Shown here one piece after another: positions 8,768 through 19,296 of a stretch of 47,396 nt of DNA. The stretch is from Acinetobacter sp. ANC 4173 (GTDB lineage Bacteria; Pseudomonadota; Gammaproteobacteria; Pseudomonadales; Moraxellaceae), in the NCBI RefSeq assembly GCF_004331255.1, contig NZ_SJOF01000019.1, positions 659-48,054 on the forward strand, in the 5' to 3' direction. The position numbers were made by a program, and so were the translations under genes. Position 1 is the first letter of the stretch. Every line of letters starts with the position of its first letter. Below the pieces are notes generated by a model that saw only the letters and a list, made by a program, of their open reading frames with translations, was not told the origin of the DNA and ran no database searches.

Positions 8768-9511
8768 TTATATCCTGTTTAAACGGCTCGAACGTTGTCG
8801 ACGAGCTTCTTCCTCATCAATCGAACGTACTTGCTGAACTACAAACTCAATGTGCCCACATACAGCCTTGCGTGCGGCTTCAGGGTCTCGGCGCTCAATC
8901 GCATCAATCACTTGTAAATGTTGTTCATGCAATTGATCAAAACGGTGCGCTTCGGAATAGACTTTGCGTCGTCCTAAAGCCACGTTAAATTGCAACAAAT
9001 CGAACACGCCACGCATGACTTGAATCAGCACCAAATTGTGAGAGGCTTCTGCAATCGCCAAATGAAAATTGGCATCGGCACGTGCAGCTTGCTCATCATC
9101 GCCCAAAGACTGGAAATGGGTAATTTGGTCATAACAATTACGGATGTGCTGAATATCCTCTGGGGTGGCGCGTAAAGCGGCATGCCATGCTGTCCCCCCT
9201 TCCAGAATAATTCGCGCTTCCTGCACATCAAAACGATAAGCAGGATCTTCATCAATTAGCTCACTCAGCGGCTGAACAATTTGATGTTGCGACCAAGAGC
9301 TAGGTGATTGTTGTAAATAAGTTCCCGCACCGACTTTGCTGACCAGCATGCCCTGACTGGTCAATTGCTGTATTGCCTCGCGCAAAGAGGAACGGGATAC
9401 ACCAAGTTGCTCACACAACTTTCTTTCAGCAGGCAAACGGTCTCCAACTTGCATATTGCTTTGTTCAATCAATACACGCAGGCTTTGTACAGCTTTATCG
9501 GAGACTTTCAT
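8768..9511 (-). CDS. lldR: Lactate-responsive GntR/FadR-family repressor
   Basis: 247 residues. The N-terminal winged helix (about 1-75) contains the GntR signature [20 protein letters not shown] followed by [14 protein letters not shown]. The C-terminal FCD ligand domain (about 95-230) has metal-binding-type His and Asp residues in [15 protein letters not shown] and HLQVIDAI. LldR represses the lld genes and is released by lactate. It lies between lldP and lldD, 32 nt after lldP. Two palindromes of the FadR/LldR type upstream of lldP are the obvious targets, so it probably autoregulates. Confidence 0.93.
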   Translation of the reverse strand: MKVSDKAVQSLRVLIEQSNMQVGDRLPAERKLCEQLGVSRSSLREAIQQLTSQGMLVSKVGAGTYLQQSPSSWSQHQIVQPLSELIDEDPAYRFDVQEARIILEGGTAWHAALRATPEDIQHIRNCYDQITHFQSLGDDEQAARADANFHLAIAEASHNLVLIQVMRGVFDLLQFNVALGRRKVYSEAHRFDQLHEQHLQVIDAIERRDPEAARKAVCGHIEFVVQQVRSIDEEEARRQRSSRLNRI

Positions 9512-9543
9512 CTGCTTTCCTTAACGTTGGTACACAATTTGTG

Positions 9544-11208
9544 TTATGGAATCATCCATGGGAACACATAGGCTTGTAAGGTAATAATAATACCCATCAT
9601 GATTGTGAACGTTATACTGTGTTTTACGGTAAAACGGAATAAATCAGACTCTTTACCGACCAAGCCTACCGCCGCACAGGCAATCGCAATCGATTGAGGC
9701 GAAATCATTTTACCGGTTACACCACCACTGGTATTGGCCGCCACCAAAAGCACTTCTGGCACACCAATTTGTTGTGCAGTTGTTGCCTGTAAAGCAGCAA
9801 ATAAAGCATTGGCAGAGGTATCTGAACCTGTGAGGAATACACCAAGCCATCCTAAGAATGGTGAGAAGAAGGTAAATGCATGACCTGTATGTGCAAGCGC
9901 CAATGCCAATGTTGCAGACATGCCTGAATAATTGGCAATAAAAGCAAAAGACAACACCATACCAATAGAATAAATTGGGATTTTTAATTCATTAACGGTT
10001 TCACCAAAAGTAATTACTGCTTCTTTTGGCTTCATTTTTAAGAAAATAATGGTGATGATTGCAGCAATTAAAATTGCAGTACCCGTTGCCGAGAACCAAT
10101 CAAATTTATAAATTGCATCGTAATCTTTAATTTCAGGAACAACAGGTGGCATCTTTTGAATCATTTGATGCAAATACGGCACTTTGATTGCAATCACGAG
10201 GTCATGTAATGCACCATCTTTGGTAAATAAATCCTTAAACGGTTTTACGCTCCAAATCGTGACCATCACAGTTAAAATCGCAAAGGGTGACCATGCTTTA
10301 GCAATTTGAGCAATTGAATATTTCTTTTGCTTTTGTTCTGCTAAATTCTCATCAACATTACCTTCTTCATTGGCAAAACGGAAAATATGTTTCGGCTGCC
10401 AGTATTTCAATAAAATCGTTAATGAAACCAAAGAAGCAATCGATGCCGTAATATCCGGTAATTCAGGACCAACAAAGTTTGAAGTTAAATATTGTGCAAT
10501 CGCAAATGAACCACCACCCACAATAACTGCTGGCCATGTTTCTTTCACACCGCGCCAACCATCCATAATCGCCATGATCCAGATCAATACAATCGGCACC
10601 ATAAATGGTAACTGTCGGCCGACCATCTGACTGATTTCATGGGTGTCTACACCAGACACCTGACCTGCCACAATAATTGGAATCCCCATTGCACCAAAAG
10701 CCACAGGCGCGGTGTTCACAATTAAGCAAAGACCTGCTGCATATAAAGGTTTAAAACCTAAACCCACCAATAATGCTGCGGTAATTGCCACAGGTGCACC
10801 AAAACCTGCTGCACCTTCTAAGAAAGTACCAAAAGCAAAACCAACGAATAGCATTTGTAAGCGCTGATCTTCAGTAATCGACAAAATGGAAGAACGAATA
10901 ATGTCGAACTGGCCTGTTTTCACCGAAATTTTATACAGGAAAACAGCGCCAATAATGATCCACGCAATAGGCCATAAACCGTAGAAGAAACCATAAACCA
11001 TGGATGCCAAAGCCATCAGCAAAGGCATTTTATAAGCAAATAAAGAAACAAGCAGTGCAAGTACAACCGTGATCGTACCTGCCACACTACCCTTCATACG
11101 AAAGACAGCCAGCGCTAAAAAGAAAAAGATAATTGGAATAAGTGCAATTAAACTGGAAAGCCAGATATTGCCAATAGGATCGTAAACTTGTTGCCAATGT
11201 TGAAGCAT
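9544..11208 (-). CDS. lldP: L-lactate permease
   Basis: 554 residues from ATG 11208; lactate:H+ symporter of the LctP family with about 12 or more membrane segments. Characteristic stretches are [94 protein letters not shown] and [17 protein letters not shown]. Another ATG two codons upstream (11214) abuts the AAGGAG ribosome site with no spacing, so 11208, spaced 6 nt, is the better start. It is the first gene of the lactate operon and the direct target of the operators at 11276-11290 and 11375-11399. Confidence 0.96.
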   Translation of the reverse strand: MLQHWQQVYDPIGNIWLSSLIALIPIIFFFLALAVFRMKGSVAGTITVVLALLVSLFAYKMPLLMALASMVYGFFYGLWPIAWIIIGAVFLYKISVKTGQFDIIRSSILSITEDQRLQMLFVGFAFGTFLEGAAGFGAPVAITAALLVGLGFKPLYAAGLCLIVNTAPVAFGAMGIPIIVAGQVSGVDTHEISQMVGRQLPFMVPIVLIWIMAIMDGWRGVKETWPAVIVGGGSFAIAQYLTSNFVGPELPDITASIASLVSLTILLKYWQPKHIFRFANEEGNVDENLAEQKQKKYSIAQIAKAWSPFAILTVMVTIWSVKPFKDLFTKDGALHDLVIAIKVPYLHQMIQKMPPVVPEIKDYDAIYKFDWFSATGTAILIAAIITIIFLKMKPKEAVITFGETVNELKIPIYSIGMVLSFAFIANYSGMSATLALALAHTGHAFTFFSPFLGWLGVFLTGSDTSANALFAALQATTAQQIGVPEVLLVAANTSGGVTGKMISPQSIAIACAAVGLVGKESDLFRFTVKHSITFTIMMGIIITLQAYVFPWMIP

Positions 11209-11275
11209 TGTCATCTCCTTGAAATGCTTACTAGAGCCTTGAGTTGGTCAGATCATCCTGATGTAAAACGATCAA

Positions 11276-11290
11276 ATTGGTCAGACCAAT
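11276..11290. promoter_or_regulatory. LldR-type operator 1
   Basis: ATTGGTCAGACCAAT, a perfect palindrome about one central base. It matches the TGGTNNNACCA core bound by FadR-subfamily GntR regulators. It lies about 70 bp upstream of the lldP start, downstream of the candidate -10. A degenerate half-site copy (TTGGTCAGATCA) follows at 11244-11255. Confidence 0.8.
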
Positions 11291-11327
11291 AAACCAAAAG
11301 TGTAAAAAAATAATAGCTGTTTGCGCT

Positions 11328-11333
11328 ATTATA
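11328..11333 (-). promoter_or_regulatory. Candidate -10 box of the lldP promoter
   Basis: Minus strand TATAAT at 11333-11328. The best -35 upstream (TTGACC, 11359-11354) is 20 bp away, which is longer than ideal, so the -35 assignment is weak. The box sits between the two LldR-type operators. Confidence 0.45.
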
Positions 11334-11374
11334 GTAGTTTCAAACCTCAAACAGGTCAATAAAAAAGCATAATA

Positions 11375-11399
11375 AATATATTGGTCATACCAATATATT
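11375..11399. promoter_or_regulatory. LldR-type operator 2
   Basis: An 11-bp-arm palindrome, AATATATTGGT-CAT-ACCAATATATT, with the same TTGGTNNNACCAA core as operator 1. The centres are 104 bp apart and flank the candidate promoter, an arrangement like the two operators flanking the E. coli lldPRD promoter. Confidence 0.8.
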
Positions 11400-13121
<1,722 letters not shown>

Positions 13122-13147
13122 GTTTTCAATTGCTGCATATCTAAAGA

Positions 13148-13176
13148 AAAAACCGCCCTAAGTTGGCGGTTTTTTC
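13148..13176 (+). terminator. Rho-independent terminator of argG
   Basis: Stem AAACCGCC/GGCGGTTT with a 7-nt loop, followed by TTTTC, 27 bases after the argG stop. Confidence 0.9.
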
Positions 13177-13387
13177 TCTTTATGAGTCACATCCTGTTCG
13201 TATTGATTCTTCGCAGATGGAATAGCCCTAATCAAAGAACGGATTGCTTTTGATATTTCTCAATCACACAAAAACAATAAAAAAGCCTTTTTTATTTACC
13301 AGAATTAAGCCATTTATCTGTAATTCAGCTTAGCATTACTGAGTGATATAGATTATCATCTGATTTATTTTTTAGTCCGAAATCGCC

Positions 13388-14422
13388 TTGAATACGATTA
13401 CTCTTTTGCAGCCAGACGATTGGCATGCCCACTTACGTGACGGCCTCGCCCTGAAACGCACAGTTCCAGATTTAGCAGCCCAATTTAAGCGTGCGATTTG
13501 TATGCCAAATCTTGTTCCACCTGTGAAAACTGTGGAAGAGGCGCTTGCTTATCGTGAGCGAATTATGGCGCATGTGCCTGAAGGCAATGCATTTGACCCG
13601 CGTATGGTGTTGTATTTTACTGATAGCACTCCTGCAAGCGAAGTCAAAAAAATCAAAGATTCTGAATTTGTAAATGCCATCAAACTTTATCCAGCGGGTG
13701 CAACCACCAACTCGGACAATGGCGTAAGCGATATTCGTAAAGTATATGCAGTGATTGAACAACTTGAAGAACATCAAGTGCCGTTACTGTTACATGGTGA
13801 AGTTACCCATAACCACGTCGATATTTTTGACCGTGAAAAACGTTTTCTAGATGAAGTTTTAGCACCTCTATTAAAACAGTTCCCGAAATTGAAATTGGTA
13901 CTTGAGCACATTACCACCAGTGAAGCTGCGCATTTTGTGTTAGAACAAGACCGTAATGTTGCTGCCACGATTACGCCTCAACATTTATTGTTCAACCGTA
14001 ACGACATGTTAGTGGGTGGGATTAAACCTCACTTCTACTGCTTGCCAATTTTAAAGCGCCAAACACACCAACAAACTTTGCTGGAAGTGGCAACCAGTGG
14101 TAATCCTAAGTTCTTCTTAGGTACAGACAGTGCACCTCATTCAAAAAATGCCAAAGAGAATGCCTGTGGTTGTGCGGGTTGCTATAGCGCACCAACAGCA
14201 ATTGAACTGTATGCTCAAGCGTTTGACCAAGTCAATAAACTCGAACGCCTAGAAGGCTTTGCCAGCCTTTTTGGTGCAGACTTTTATGGTCTTCCGCGTA
14301 ATACTGAAACCATTACACTGGTTAAAGAAGAGCAAGTCATTCCTGAAAGTTTTGATTATTTAGATGGTGACAAGATTATCCCGCTTTATGCTGGTAAAAC
14401 CATCCAATGGAGAAAAGTGTGA
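13388..14422 (+). CDS. pyrC: Dihydroorotase
   Basis: 344 residues, the class II (E. coli-type) dihydroorotase that closes carbamoyl-aspartate to dihydroorotate in pyrimidine synthesis. Metal ligands are visible: HAHLRDG near the N-terminus, the [17 protein letters not shown] block with the bridging Lys, LLHGEV and LEHITT histidines, and the catalytic Asp in [11 protein letters not shown]. The [19 protein letters not shown] motif follows. The start is a TTG at 13388; the family N-terminus begins [19 protein letters not shown], and no ATG or clear Shine-Dalgarno improves on it. The stop overlaps the start of rnt. Confidence 0.95.
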   Translation: MNTITLLQPDDWHAHLRDGLALKRTVPDLAAQFKRAICMPNLVPPVKTVEEALAYRERIMAHVPEGNAFDPRMVLYFTDSTPASEVKKIKDSEFVNAIKLYPAGATTNSDNGVSDIRKVYAVIEQLEEHQVPLLLHGEVTHNHVDIFDREKRFLDEVLAPLLKQFPKLKLVLEHITTSEAAHFVLEQDRNVAATITPQHLLFNRNDMLVGGIKPHFYCLPILKRQTHQQTLLEVATSGNPKFFLGTDSAPHSKNAKENACGCAGCYSAPTAIELYAQAFDQVNKLERLEGFASLFGADFYGLPRNTETITLVKEEQVIPESFDYLDGDKIIPLYAGKTIQWRKV

Positions 14423-15066
14423 CAAATGAAACTCTACCAGTAATTGGTCAGCGTTTCCGTGGATTTTTACCTGTGGTGGTCGATGTCGAGACCGCGGGTT
14501 TTAATTCACAAACTGACGCGCTGCTAGAAATAGCCACGATTCCAATTATTTATGATGCAGAAGGCAAATTCGTTCCAGGTGAAGCCCATCATGCACACAT
14601 TAATCCATTTGAAGGCGCAAATCTGGATCGCCGTTCGCTGGATTTTATTGGCATTGATCCATTTAATCCCATGCGTGTTGCGATGGCCGAAGATGAAAAA
14701 TCGGCACTGAAACGTATTTTCAAAGCAGTGAATGAAGTACGTCGTCAACAAAATTGCACCCACGCGATTTTGGTCGGTCACAATGCGCACTTTGATTTAG
14801 GTTTTGTTCAGGCAGCGATTGCGCGCACGGGCACTAAAAATCAAAATCCATTTCACAGCTTCTCTGTATTTGACACGGTGACTTTAAGTGCGATTACTTT
14901 TGGTCAAACAGTACTTGCCAAGTCATGCATACAAGCTGGAATTGAGTTCGATGGTAAAGAAGCTCACTCAGCTTTGTACGATACAAAAAAGACCGCTGAA
15001 CTGTTTTGCTATATTTTGAACAAACTGTCTCCTCACCTACTTGACACTTTGGTGGCGGATCAATAA
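14407..15066 (+). CDS. rnt: Ribonuclease T
   Basis: 219 residues, a DEDDh 3'-5' exoribonuclease that trims the 3' ends of tRNA and other stable RNA. Motif Exo I is [10 protein letters not shown], Exo II lies in [15 protein letters not shown], and Exo III ends in [18 protein letters not shown] with the catalytic His and Asp. It overlaps pyrC by 16 bases. An alternative GTG start at 14419 overlaps the pyrC stop as GTGA and has GGAGA 5 nt upstream, so translation may really begin there. A tRNA-Glu gene with its promoter overlapping the rnt stop follows directly, a fitting neighbour for a tRNA-processing enzyme. Confidence 0.95.
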   Translation: MEKSVTNETLPVIGQRFRGFLPVVVDVETAGFNSQTDALLEIATIPIIYDAEGKFVPGEAHHAHINPFEGANLDRRSLDFIGIDPFNPMRVAMAEDEKSALKRIFKAVNEVRRQQNCTHAILVGHNAHFDLGFVQAAIARTGTKNQNPFHSFSVFDTVTLSAITFGQTVLAKSCIQAGIEFDGKEAHSALYDTKKTAELFCYILNKLSPHLLDTLVADQ

Positions 15067-15069
15067 GAT
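15041..15069 (+). promoter_or_regulatory. Sigma-70 promoter of the first tRNA-Glu
   Basis: TTGACA (15041-15046), exactly 17 bp, TAAGAT (15064-15069). The -35 is inside the last codons of rnt and the -10 straddles its stop. The start point would lie about 10 nt before the mature tRNA. Confidence 0.75.
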
Positions 15070-15086
15070 ACCGCCATCTTCTAAAC

Positions 15087-15162
15087 GTCCCTATCGTCTA
15101 GAGGCCTAGGACATCGCCCTTTCACGGCGGTAACCGGGGTTCGAATCCCCGTAGGGACGCCA
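15087..15162 (+). tRNA. tRNA-Glu (anticodon UUC), copy 1
   Basis: 76 nt with encoded CCA. Acceptor GTCCCTA/TAGGGAC, anticodon loop CTTTCAC giving UUC, T-loop GTTCGAATC. Identical to the copies at 15729, 18270 and 18388. Confidence 0.98.
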
Positions 15163-15259
15163 TCTCTTTGCACTCGCAAAACTTTTATTTTAAAATTCTC
15201 ATCTCATTCTATTTTTAAGAATTGTTTATACTCTTGTCTTTATTTTTCCCGATTGACCT

Positions 15260-15412
15260 ATGTTAAAGAAAATATTACTGGTTTTACTGATTCTTTCTCC
15301 TTCTGCTGTTTATCTTTATATTGCCAATAAACAGCAAGAACCTGCTCCGTCCACATCTAATGTGGCAAAGTCAGATAAAGCGCACAACCCATACCAAACG
15401 CCCGAACATTAA
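15260..15412 (+). CDS. Small predicted membrane-anchored or secreted peptide (50 aa)
   Basis: ATG at 15260 to TAA at 15412. The N-terminus MLKKILLVLLILSPSAVYLY is a Lys-rich start followed by a long hydrophobic helix, like a signal anchor. The remaining 30 residues are hydrophilic (KQQEPAPSTSNVAKSD) and would face the periplasm. No family recognised. No strong Shine-Dalgarno is visible upstream. It occupies the gap between tRNA-Glu copies 1 and 2. The charge and hydrophobicity pattern argues for a real gene; the small size and missing ribosome site argue for caution. Confidence 0.5.
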   Translation: MLKKILLVLLILSPSAVYLYIANKQQEPAPSTSNVAKSDKAHNPYQTPEH

Positions 15413-15682
15413 ATGTGCTTAGTGCTTTCGTTTATCAATAATTTAAGCTTGTTGAAATTTCAGTTTTCTTAGTATTAACCACATGAAATCTAATTCAACC
15501 TACCCTCATAGCTTGATCAAACCCTTCATCGCTAAGCTATTGAATGAATGAAGCTTGCCCTTAACAACAAAAGAGATCGAGATATCGAGTCTGTAGAAAC
15601 GTAAAAAATTGCGTTATATCCTGCAAGTAAGACATTTTTTACACAAACAAACCCATTTTTTAGAAATATTGTAATAACTTAT

Positions 15683-15711
15683 TTGACAGTAAAGAAAAAA
15701 ATACATAATAT
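15683..15711 (+). promoter_or_regulatory. Sigma-70 promoter of tRNA-Glu copy 2
   Basis: TTGACA (15683-15688), 17-bp spacer, TAATAT (15706-15711), start expected about 10 nt before the tRNA. Confidence 0.85.
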
Positions 15712-15728
15712 ACGCATCACCTCGCAAC

Positions 15729-15804
15729 GTCCCTATCGTCTAGAGGCCTAGGACATCGCCCTTTCACGGCGGTAACCGGGGTTCGAATCCCCGTAGGGAC
15801 GCCA
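15729..15804 (+). tRNA. tRNA-Glu (anticodon UUC), copy 2
   Basis: 76 nt, identical to copy 1 over the whole gene including CCA; flanking sequence is unrelated. It has its own near-consensus promoter. Confidence 0.98.
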
Positions 15805-15852
15805 TCTATCGTTTATACAATCATTCAAAACGCATAATTCATTATTATTCGA

Positions 15853-15880
15853 TTGCAGATTTGTAGTTTTGCACTACAAT
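15853..15880 (+). promoter_or_regulatory. Candidate promoter of the amino acid permease
   Basis: TTGCAG (15853-15858), 16-bp spacer, TACAAT (15875-15880), about 30 bp before the permease start. Confidence 0.6.
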
Positions 15881-15912
15881 AGCGCGCTTCATTATTCTAT
15901 TTTCTCTCTCTT

Positions 15913-17331
15913 ATGCAGTCATCTCAATCTCCGAATGATGCTATGCATCAGGGCAATTCTGCGCCTTTAAAACGCGCTATGAGTACTCGACATCTGGTCA
16001 TGATTTCACTTGGTGGTGCAATCGGGACGGGTCTATTTTTAGGGTCGGGTGAAGTCATTGCACAAACGGGGCCTGTAGGTGCCATCATCGCTTATATTTT
16101 AGGTGGAATTATTGCCTATATGGTGATGCTTTGTCTGGGAGAACTTGCGGTACATATGCCTGTATCGGGTTCTTTCGGCGCTTATGCACAAAAGTATATT
16201 GGTCCAGGGACAGGCTACACGATTACATGGTTATATTGGCTAACATGGACGGCAACGCTCGGCACTGAATTCACCGCTGCCGCTTTGCTGATGCAAGAAT
16301 GGTTTCCCCATATATCTGTCTGGATTTGGACGCTCATCTTTGCCGCCATTATTTTTAGCTTAAACATGAGTTCAACCCGACTGTTTGCTGAATCAGAGTT
16401 TTGGCTGTCTCTGGTCAAAGTCGTGACTGTTATTAGTTTCATTATTTTAGGTCTATTGGCCATTTTTGGCGTACTGTCTTTTCATGGTTATAGCTCTGCA
16501 CCTCTGTTTAGTAATTTGACCGCAGAAGGATGGTTTCCACAGGGCTTCTTCCCTATTTTTGCCACTATGCTGATTGTGAACTTTGCCTTTTCGGGTACAG
16601 AATTAATTGGTGTGGCTGCAGGTGAAACTCAAGATCCCGCGAAAAATGTACCTAAAGCAATTAATGCTGCTATTTGGCGTTTGCTCATCTTCTTTGTAGG
16701 CACAATTGTCGTGATCAGCGCCCTACTGCCACATCAAATGGCGGGCTTGGGTGGTAATGGCGTGAGCAGCAGCCCCTTTGTGACCGTGTTTAACTATATT
16801 GGTATTCCACATGCAGAAGACATCATCCGCTTTGTGATTATTACCGCACTTCTTTCAGCGGCAAATTCAGGCTTATATGCTGCTTCACGTATGATGTGGT
16901 CTTTATCTTACAAAAAGCAACTGCCTGAAGTGTTCTCTAAGTTAAATCACAAAGGCATTCCTTTTGTTGCCATTATTGTCACTATGTTTGGTGCAATTCC
17001 GGGATTGCTGTCTGAACAATTTGCGCCTGAAACCATTTTCAAAAACCTACTGGGTGTAGCTGCATTTACAATGGTCGTGGTGTGGATGAGCATTTGCTTA
17101 AGCCAGTTCAATTTCCGTCGCCAATGGTATAAGCAAGGTCGTACAGCGAAAGAGTTAGGCTTTGCAGCACCACTATTTCCAATTGTGCCAATTTTAGGTT
17201 TTACATTCTGTTTTATTACAGGGATTAGTATGGCCGCAGATCCTGAAATGATTGCGGGCTTTATTGGCTGTTTAATCTTTATTGCCTTGTGTTATCTCAG
17301 CTATTACGTGTTTTATCGAAAGCAAAACTAA
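15913..17331 (+). CDS. APC-superfamily amino acid permease (MmuP/LysP-like)
   Basis: 472 residues with about 12 hydrophobic segments; an inner-membrane amino acid:H+ symporter of the AAT group. It shows the consensus segments ISLGGAIGTGLFLGSGEVI, GELAVHMPVSGSFGAYAQKY, GYTITWLYWLTWTATLGTEF, FAFSGTELIGVAAGETQDPA followed by KNVPKAI, and LLSAANSGLYAASRMMWSLS. The WLYWLTWTATLGTEFTAA and AEGWFP segments look closest to S-methylmethionine permease MmuP, but no methyltransferase partner (MmuM) is adjacent, so the substrate is left open. The start ATG at 15913 lacks an obvious Shine-Dalgarno. Confidence 0.9.
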   Translation: MQSSQSPNDAMHQGNSAPLKRAMSTRHLVMISLGGAIGTGLFLGSGEVIAQTGPVGAIIAYILGGIIAYMVMLCLGELAVHMPVSGSFGAYAQKYIGPGTGYTITWLYWLTWTATLGTEFTAAALLMQEWFPHISVWIWTLIFAAIIFSLNMSSTRLFAESEFWLSLVKVVTVISFIILGLLAIFGVLSFHGYSSAPLFSNLTAEGWFPQGFFPIFATMLIVNFAFSGTELIGVAAGETQDPAKNVPKAINAAIWRLLIFFVGTIVVISALLPHQMAGLGGNGVSSSPFVTVFNYIGIPHAEDIIRFVIITALLSAANSGLYAASRMMWSLSYKKQLPEVFSKLNHKGIPFVAIIVTMFGAIPGLLSEQFAPETIFKNLLGVAAFTMVVVWMSICLSQFNFRRQWYKQGRTAKELGFAAPLFPIVPILGFTFCFITGISMAADPEMIAGFIGCLIFIALCYLSYYVFYRKQN

Positions 17332-17336
17332 CACAT

Positions 17337-17368
17337 AAAAAGAGTGGTCAAAGACCACTCTTTTTTTT
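17337..17368 (+). terminator. Rho-independent terminator of the permease gene
   Basis: Stem AAAGAGTGGTC/GACCACTCTTT with a 3-nt loop, followed by a run of T. Confidence 0.9.
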
Positions 17369-17411
17369 AAGCTAAATATAAACAATGTTCTCTATAAAAG
17401 CCTGACCTTGT

Positions 17412-18152
17412 ATGAAAATCATTTTTATTCACGGCATGAATCAACAAAATTATGATGAGAAAACCTTAAAACAACACTGGTTAAATGTATTTAAAACTGG
17501 CTTGAATCATGCAGAGCAAAATATTGAACTTGAATCACTGGATATCAAGCTCCCCTTTTATGGCGACTTACTGACCAAACACCAGCTCAATAACAGTTTA
17601 GATTTAAATACACTGCTCCCTAAATCGCTGTTGCAGTTACACCTTCCCTTTCACCTCTGGCATAACACGTCGATTGTTGAAGAGCATAGTCCATGTATTA
17701 CCCCTTTGCCTTGTTTCAATCCAGAGCAATCGGAGTCACTTACTCAGCGTTTATCTGTCATTACAGCACTCACCAAAGATCATATTATTGTGGCGCATTC
17801 ATTAGGCACCGTCATTGCCTATAACTTATTGCATCAATTTGCCCATTTTAGAGTACATCGTTTTATTACATTGGGTTCACCCCTTGCCTTTAAAGTGATT
17901 CAAGAAAAACTTACCTTACCGATTTCTCGACCACCTCAACTACATGGCGATTGGTTTAATTTTTATTCCCCTGATGATTTCCTAACGGCCTTCCCCTTAT
18001 CTGAAGCACCTTTCAATTTTGAACCCCCGATTATTAATCAAGCAATCACTACACTGGTGGATAAGCCTCATCAAATTACCGGTTATTTAGAGCATCCAGC
18101 TGTTATCCAAAGTATTGTGGATGCTTTAAAGCTTAAAAAACAACCACTTTAA
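17412..18152 (+). CDS. Small alpha/beta-hydrolase (predicted esterase)
   Basis: 246 residues, no signal peptide. It opens with KIIFIHGMNQQN, the HG oxyanion-hole segment after the first strand. The nucleophile elbow is HIIVAHSLGTVIAYNLL, an A-H-S-L-G variant of G-x-S-x-G, and a candidate catalytic His is in KPHQITGYLEHP near the C-terminus. These features fit the lipase-like/DUF676 group of cytoplasmic alpha/beta hydrolases. The substrate cannot be told. It has its own transcription start region after the permease terminator and is followed by a promoter for two tRNA genes. Confidence 0.7.
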   Translation: MKIIFIHGMNQQNYDEKTLKQHWLNVFKTGLNHAEQNIELESLDIKLPFYGDLLTKHQLNNSLDLNTLLPKSLLQLHLPFHLWHNTSIVEEHSPCITPLPCFNPEQSESLTQRLSVITALTKDHIIVAHSLGTVIAYNLLHQFAHFRVHRFITLGSPLAFKVIQEKLTLPISRPPQLHGDWFNFYSPDDFLTAFPLSEAPFNFEPPIINQAITTLVDKPHQITGYLEHPAVIQSIVDALKLKKQPL

Positions 18153-18223
18153 AGTATATTTCATAAATTTGTATTCTTTTTATTCACTCAATTCTTTTTT
18201 AATGATTATCTTCAAAAAAATAT

Positions 18224-18252
18224 TTGACACCCCCCTATATTCACCCTATTAT
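18224..18252 (+). promoter_or_regulatory. Sigma-70 promoter of tRNA-Glu copies 3 and 4
   Basis: TTGACA (18224-18229), 17-bp spacer, TATTAT (18247-18252). It is the third promoter of this quality placed 17-18 bp before a tRNA-Glu gene in the window. Confidence 0.85.
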
Positions 18253-18269
18253 ACGCCCACCTCTGAAAC

Positions 18270-18345
18270 GTCCCTATCGTCTAGAGGCCTAGGACATCGC
18301 CCTTTCACGGCGGTAACCGGGGTTCGAATCCCCGTAGGGACGCCA
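18270..18345 (+). tRNA. tRNA-Glu (anticodon UUC), copy 3
   Basis: 76 nt, identical to the other copies. Only 42 nt separate it from copy 4, so the two are transcribed together. Confidence 0.98.
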
Positions 18346-18387
18346 TTTAATTTATGGTTTAGTTTTCAGAAGTACCTGCCTCATTAA

Positions 18388-18463
18388 GTCCCTATCGTCT
18401 AGAGGCCTAGGACATCGCCCTTTCACGGCGGTAACCGGGGTTCGAATCCCCGTAGGGACGCCA
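18388..18463 (+). tRNA. tRNA-Glu (anticodon UUC), copy 4
   Basis: 76 nt, identical to the other copies. No promoter in the 42-nt spacer; followed by a strong terminator. Confidence 0.98.
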
Positions 18464-18484
18464 AATTCAGAGATGTTTATCTCT

Positions 18485-18519
18485 TAAAAAAACCTGAGCA
18501 AAACGACTCAGGTTTTTTT
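18485..18519 (+). terminator. Rho-independent terminator of the tRNA-Glu pair
   Basis: Stem AACCTGAG/CTCAGGTT with an 8-nt loop, flanked by an A-run and followed by TTTTT, 20-odd bases after copy 4. Confidence 0.92.
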
Positions 18520-18595
18520 ATGCCTCTATTTTAAGTTATGCTTTGTTAGAGCAACATAAAAATCATATTGAATAAAAGGCAACTGAAATAACAAA

Positions 18596-19294
18596 ATGCA
18601 GATTCAACTTTACCATAAGCCCAATTCACGTTCGCAACGTATTGTCTGGCTTTTCGAAGAACTCGGTCTCGATTATGACATTTTGGTTTGCGACACACTT
18701 GACGATGCCAATACGCGTCAATTACAACAAGCACATCCTTTGGCAAAATTTCCAACAGTCAAAATAACAGAACTTGAGCACACTTTTTTCTTATCTGAAA
18801 CCAGCGCCATTGCCGAATGGTTCAGTGCTCGCCAGCAAATTTTAGGTACAACAAATTTAGACGGTTCTGCCTTAGTGGATTACTGCTATTGGAAAAACTT
18901 CACTGATGCCTCTTTTATGCCAAATTTGGCGTTAAAACAGATCTTTTCCCAATTGGCAATCCGAACCCCTTGGCTTATTCGTTTTATTCCACGAGCCATT
19001 CAATATGGATTTAATCACGGCTATTTAAATCCCTTACTGCAACAACAAATGCAAATGATCAATCAGCATCTCACCACACAACTGTGGGTGGCAGGCTCTC
19101 AATTGACTATTGCAGATATCTTGCTTTGGTTTCCATTACATGCCTACACCCGTCTACATGACCGTTATACACACTACCCTGCGATCAATACCTATTTACA
19201 ACAGATTCAAGACAGGCCCGCCTTTCAACGCGCTTTGTCAAAAGGTCAATGGTCTGCCTCAATCTTCAAACAGTATTGGGCTGAAGCCAACTAA
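18596..19294 (+). CDS. Glutathione S-transferase family protein
   Basis: 232 residues. The N-terminal thioredoxin-like domain (about 1-80) has MQIQLYHKPNSRSQRIVWLF, the cis-Pro segment KFPTVKI and the glutathione-binding SETSAIAEWF. The C-terminal helical domain (about 95-230) has the capping motif LTIADILLWFPLHA. The Ser in PNSRSQR could serve as the glutathione-activating residue. GSTs conjugate or reduce electrophiles in the cytoplasm; this one cannot be assigned a substrate. It ends 2 bp from the convergent OYE-family gene, with no terminator between, so mutual antisense overlap of the transcripts is likely. Confidence 0.88.
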   Translation: MQIQLYHKPNSRSQRIVWLFEELGLDYDILVCDTLDDANTRQLQQAHPLAKFPTVKITELEHTFFLSETSAIAEWFSARQQILGTTNLDGSALVDYCYWKNFTDASFMPNLALKQIFSQLAIRTPWLIRFIPRAIQYGFNHGYLNPLLQQQMQMINQHLTTQLWVAGSQLTIADILLWFPLHAYTRLHDRYTHYPAINTYLQQIQDRPAFQRALSKGQWSASIFKQYWAEAN

Positions 19295-19296
19295 TA

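Noticed and set aside
15087..18463. Prophage or island between tRNA-Glu copies serving as att sites
   Set aside because: No integrase or phage genes lie between; the copies are whole functional tRNA genes with promoters, and the enclosed genes look native.
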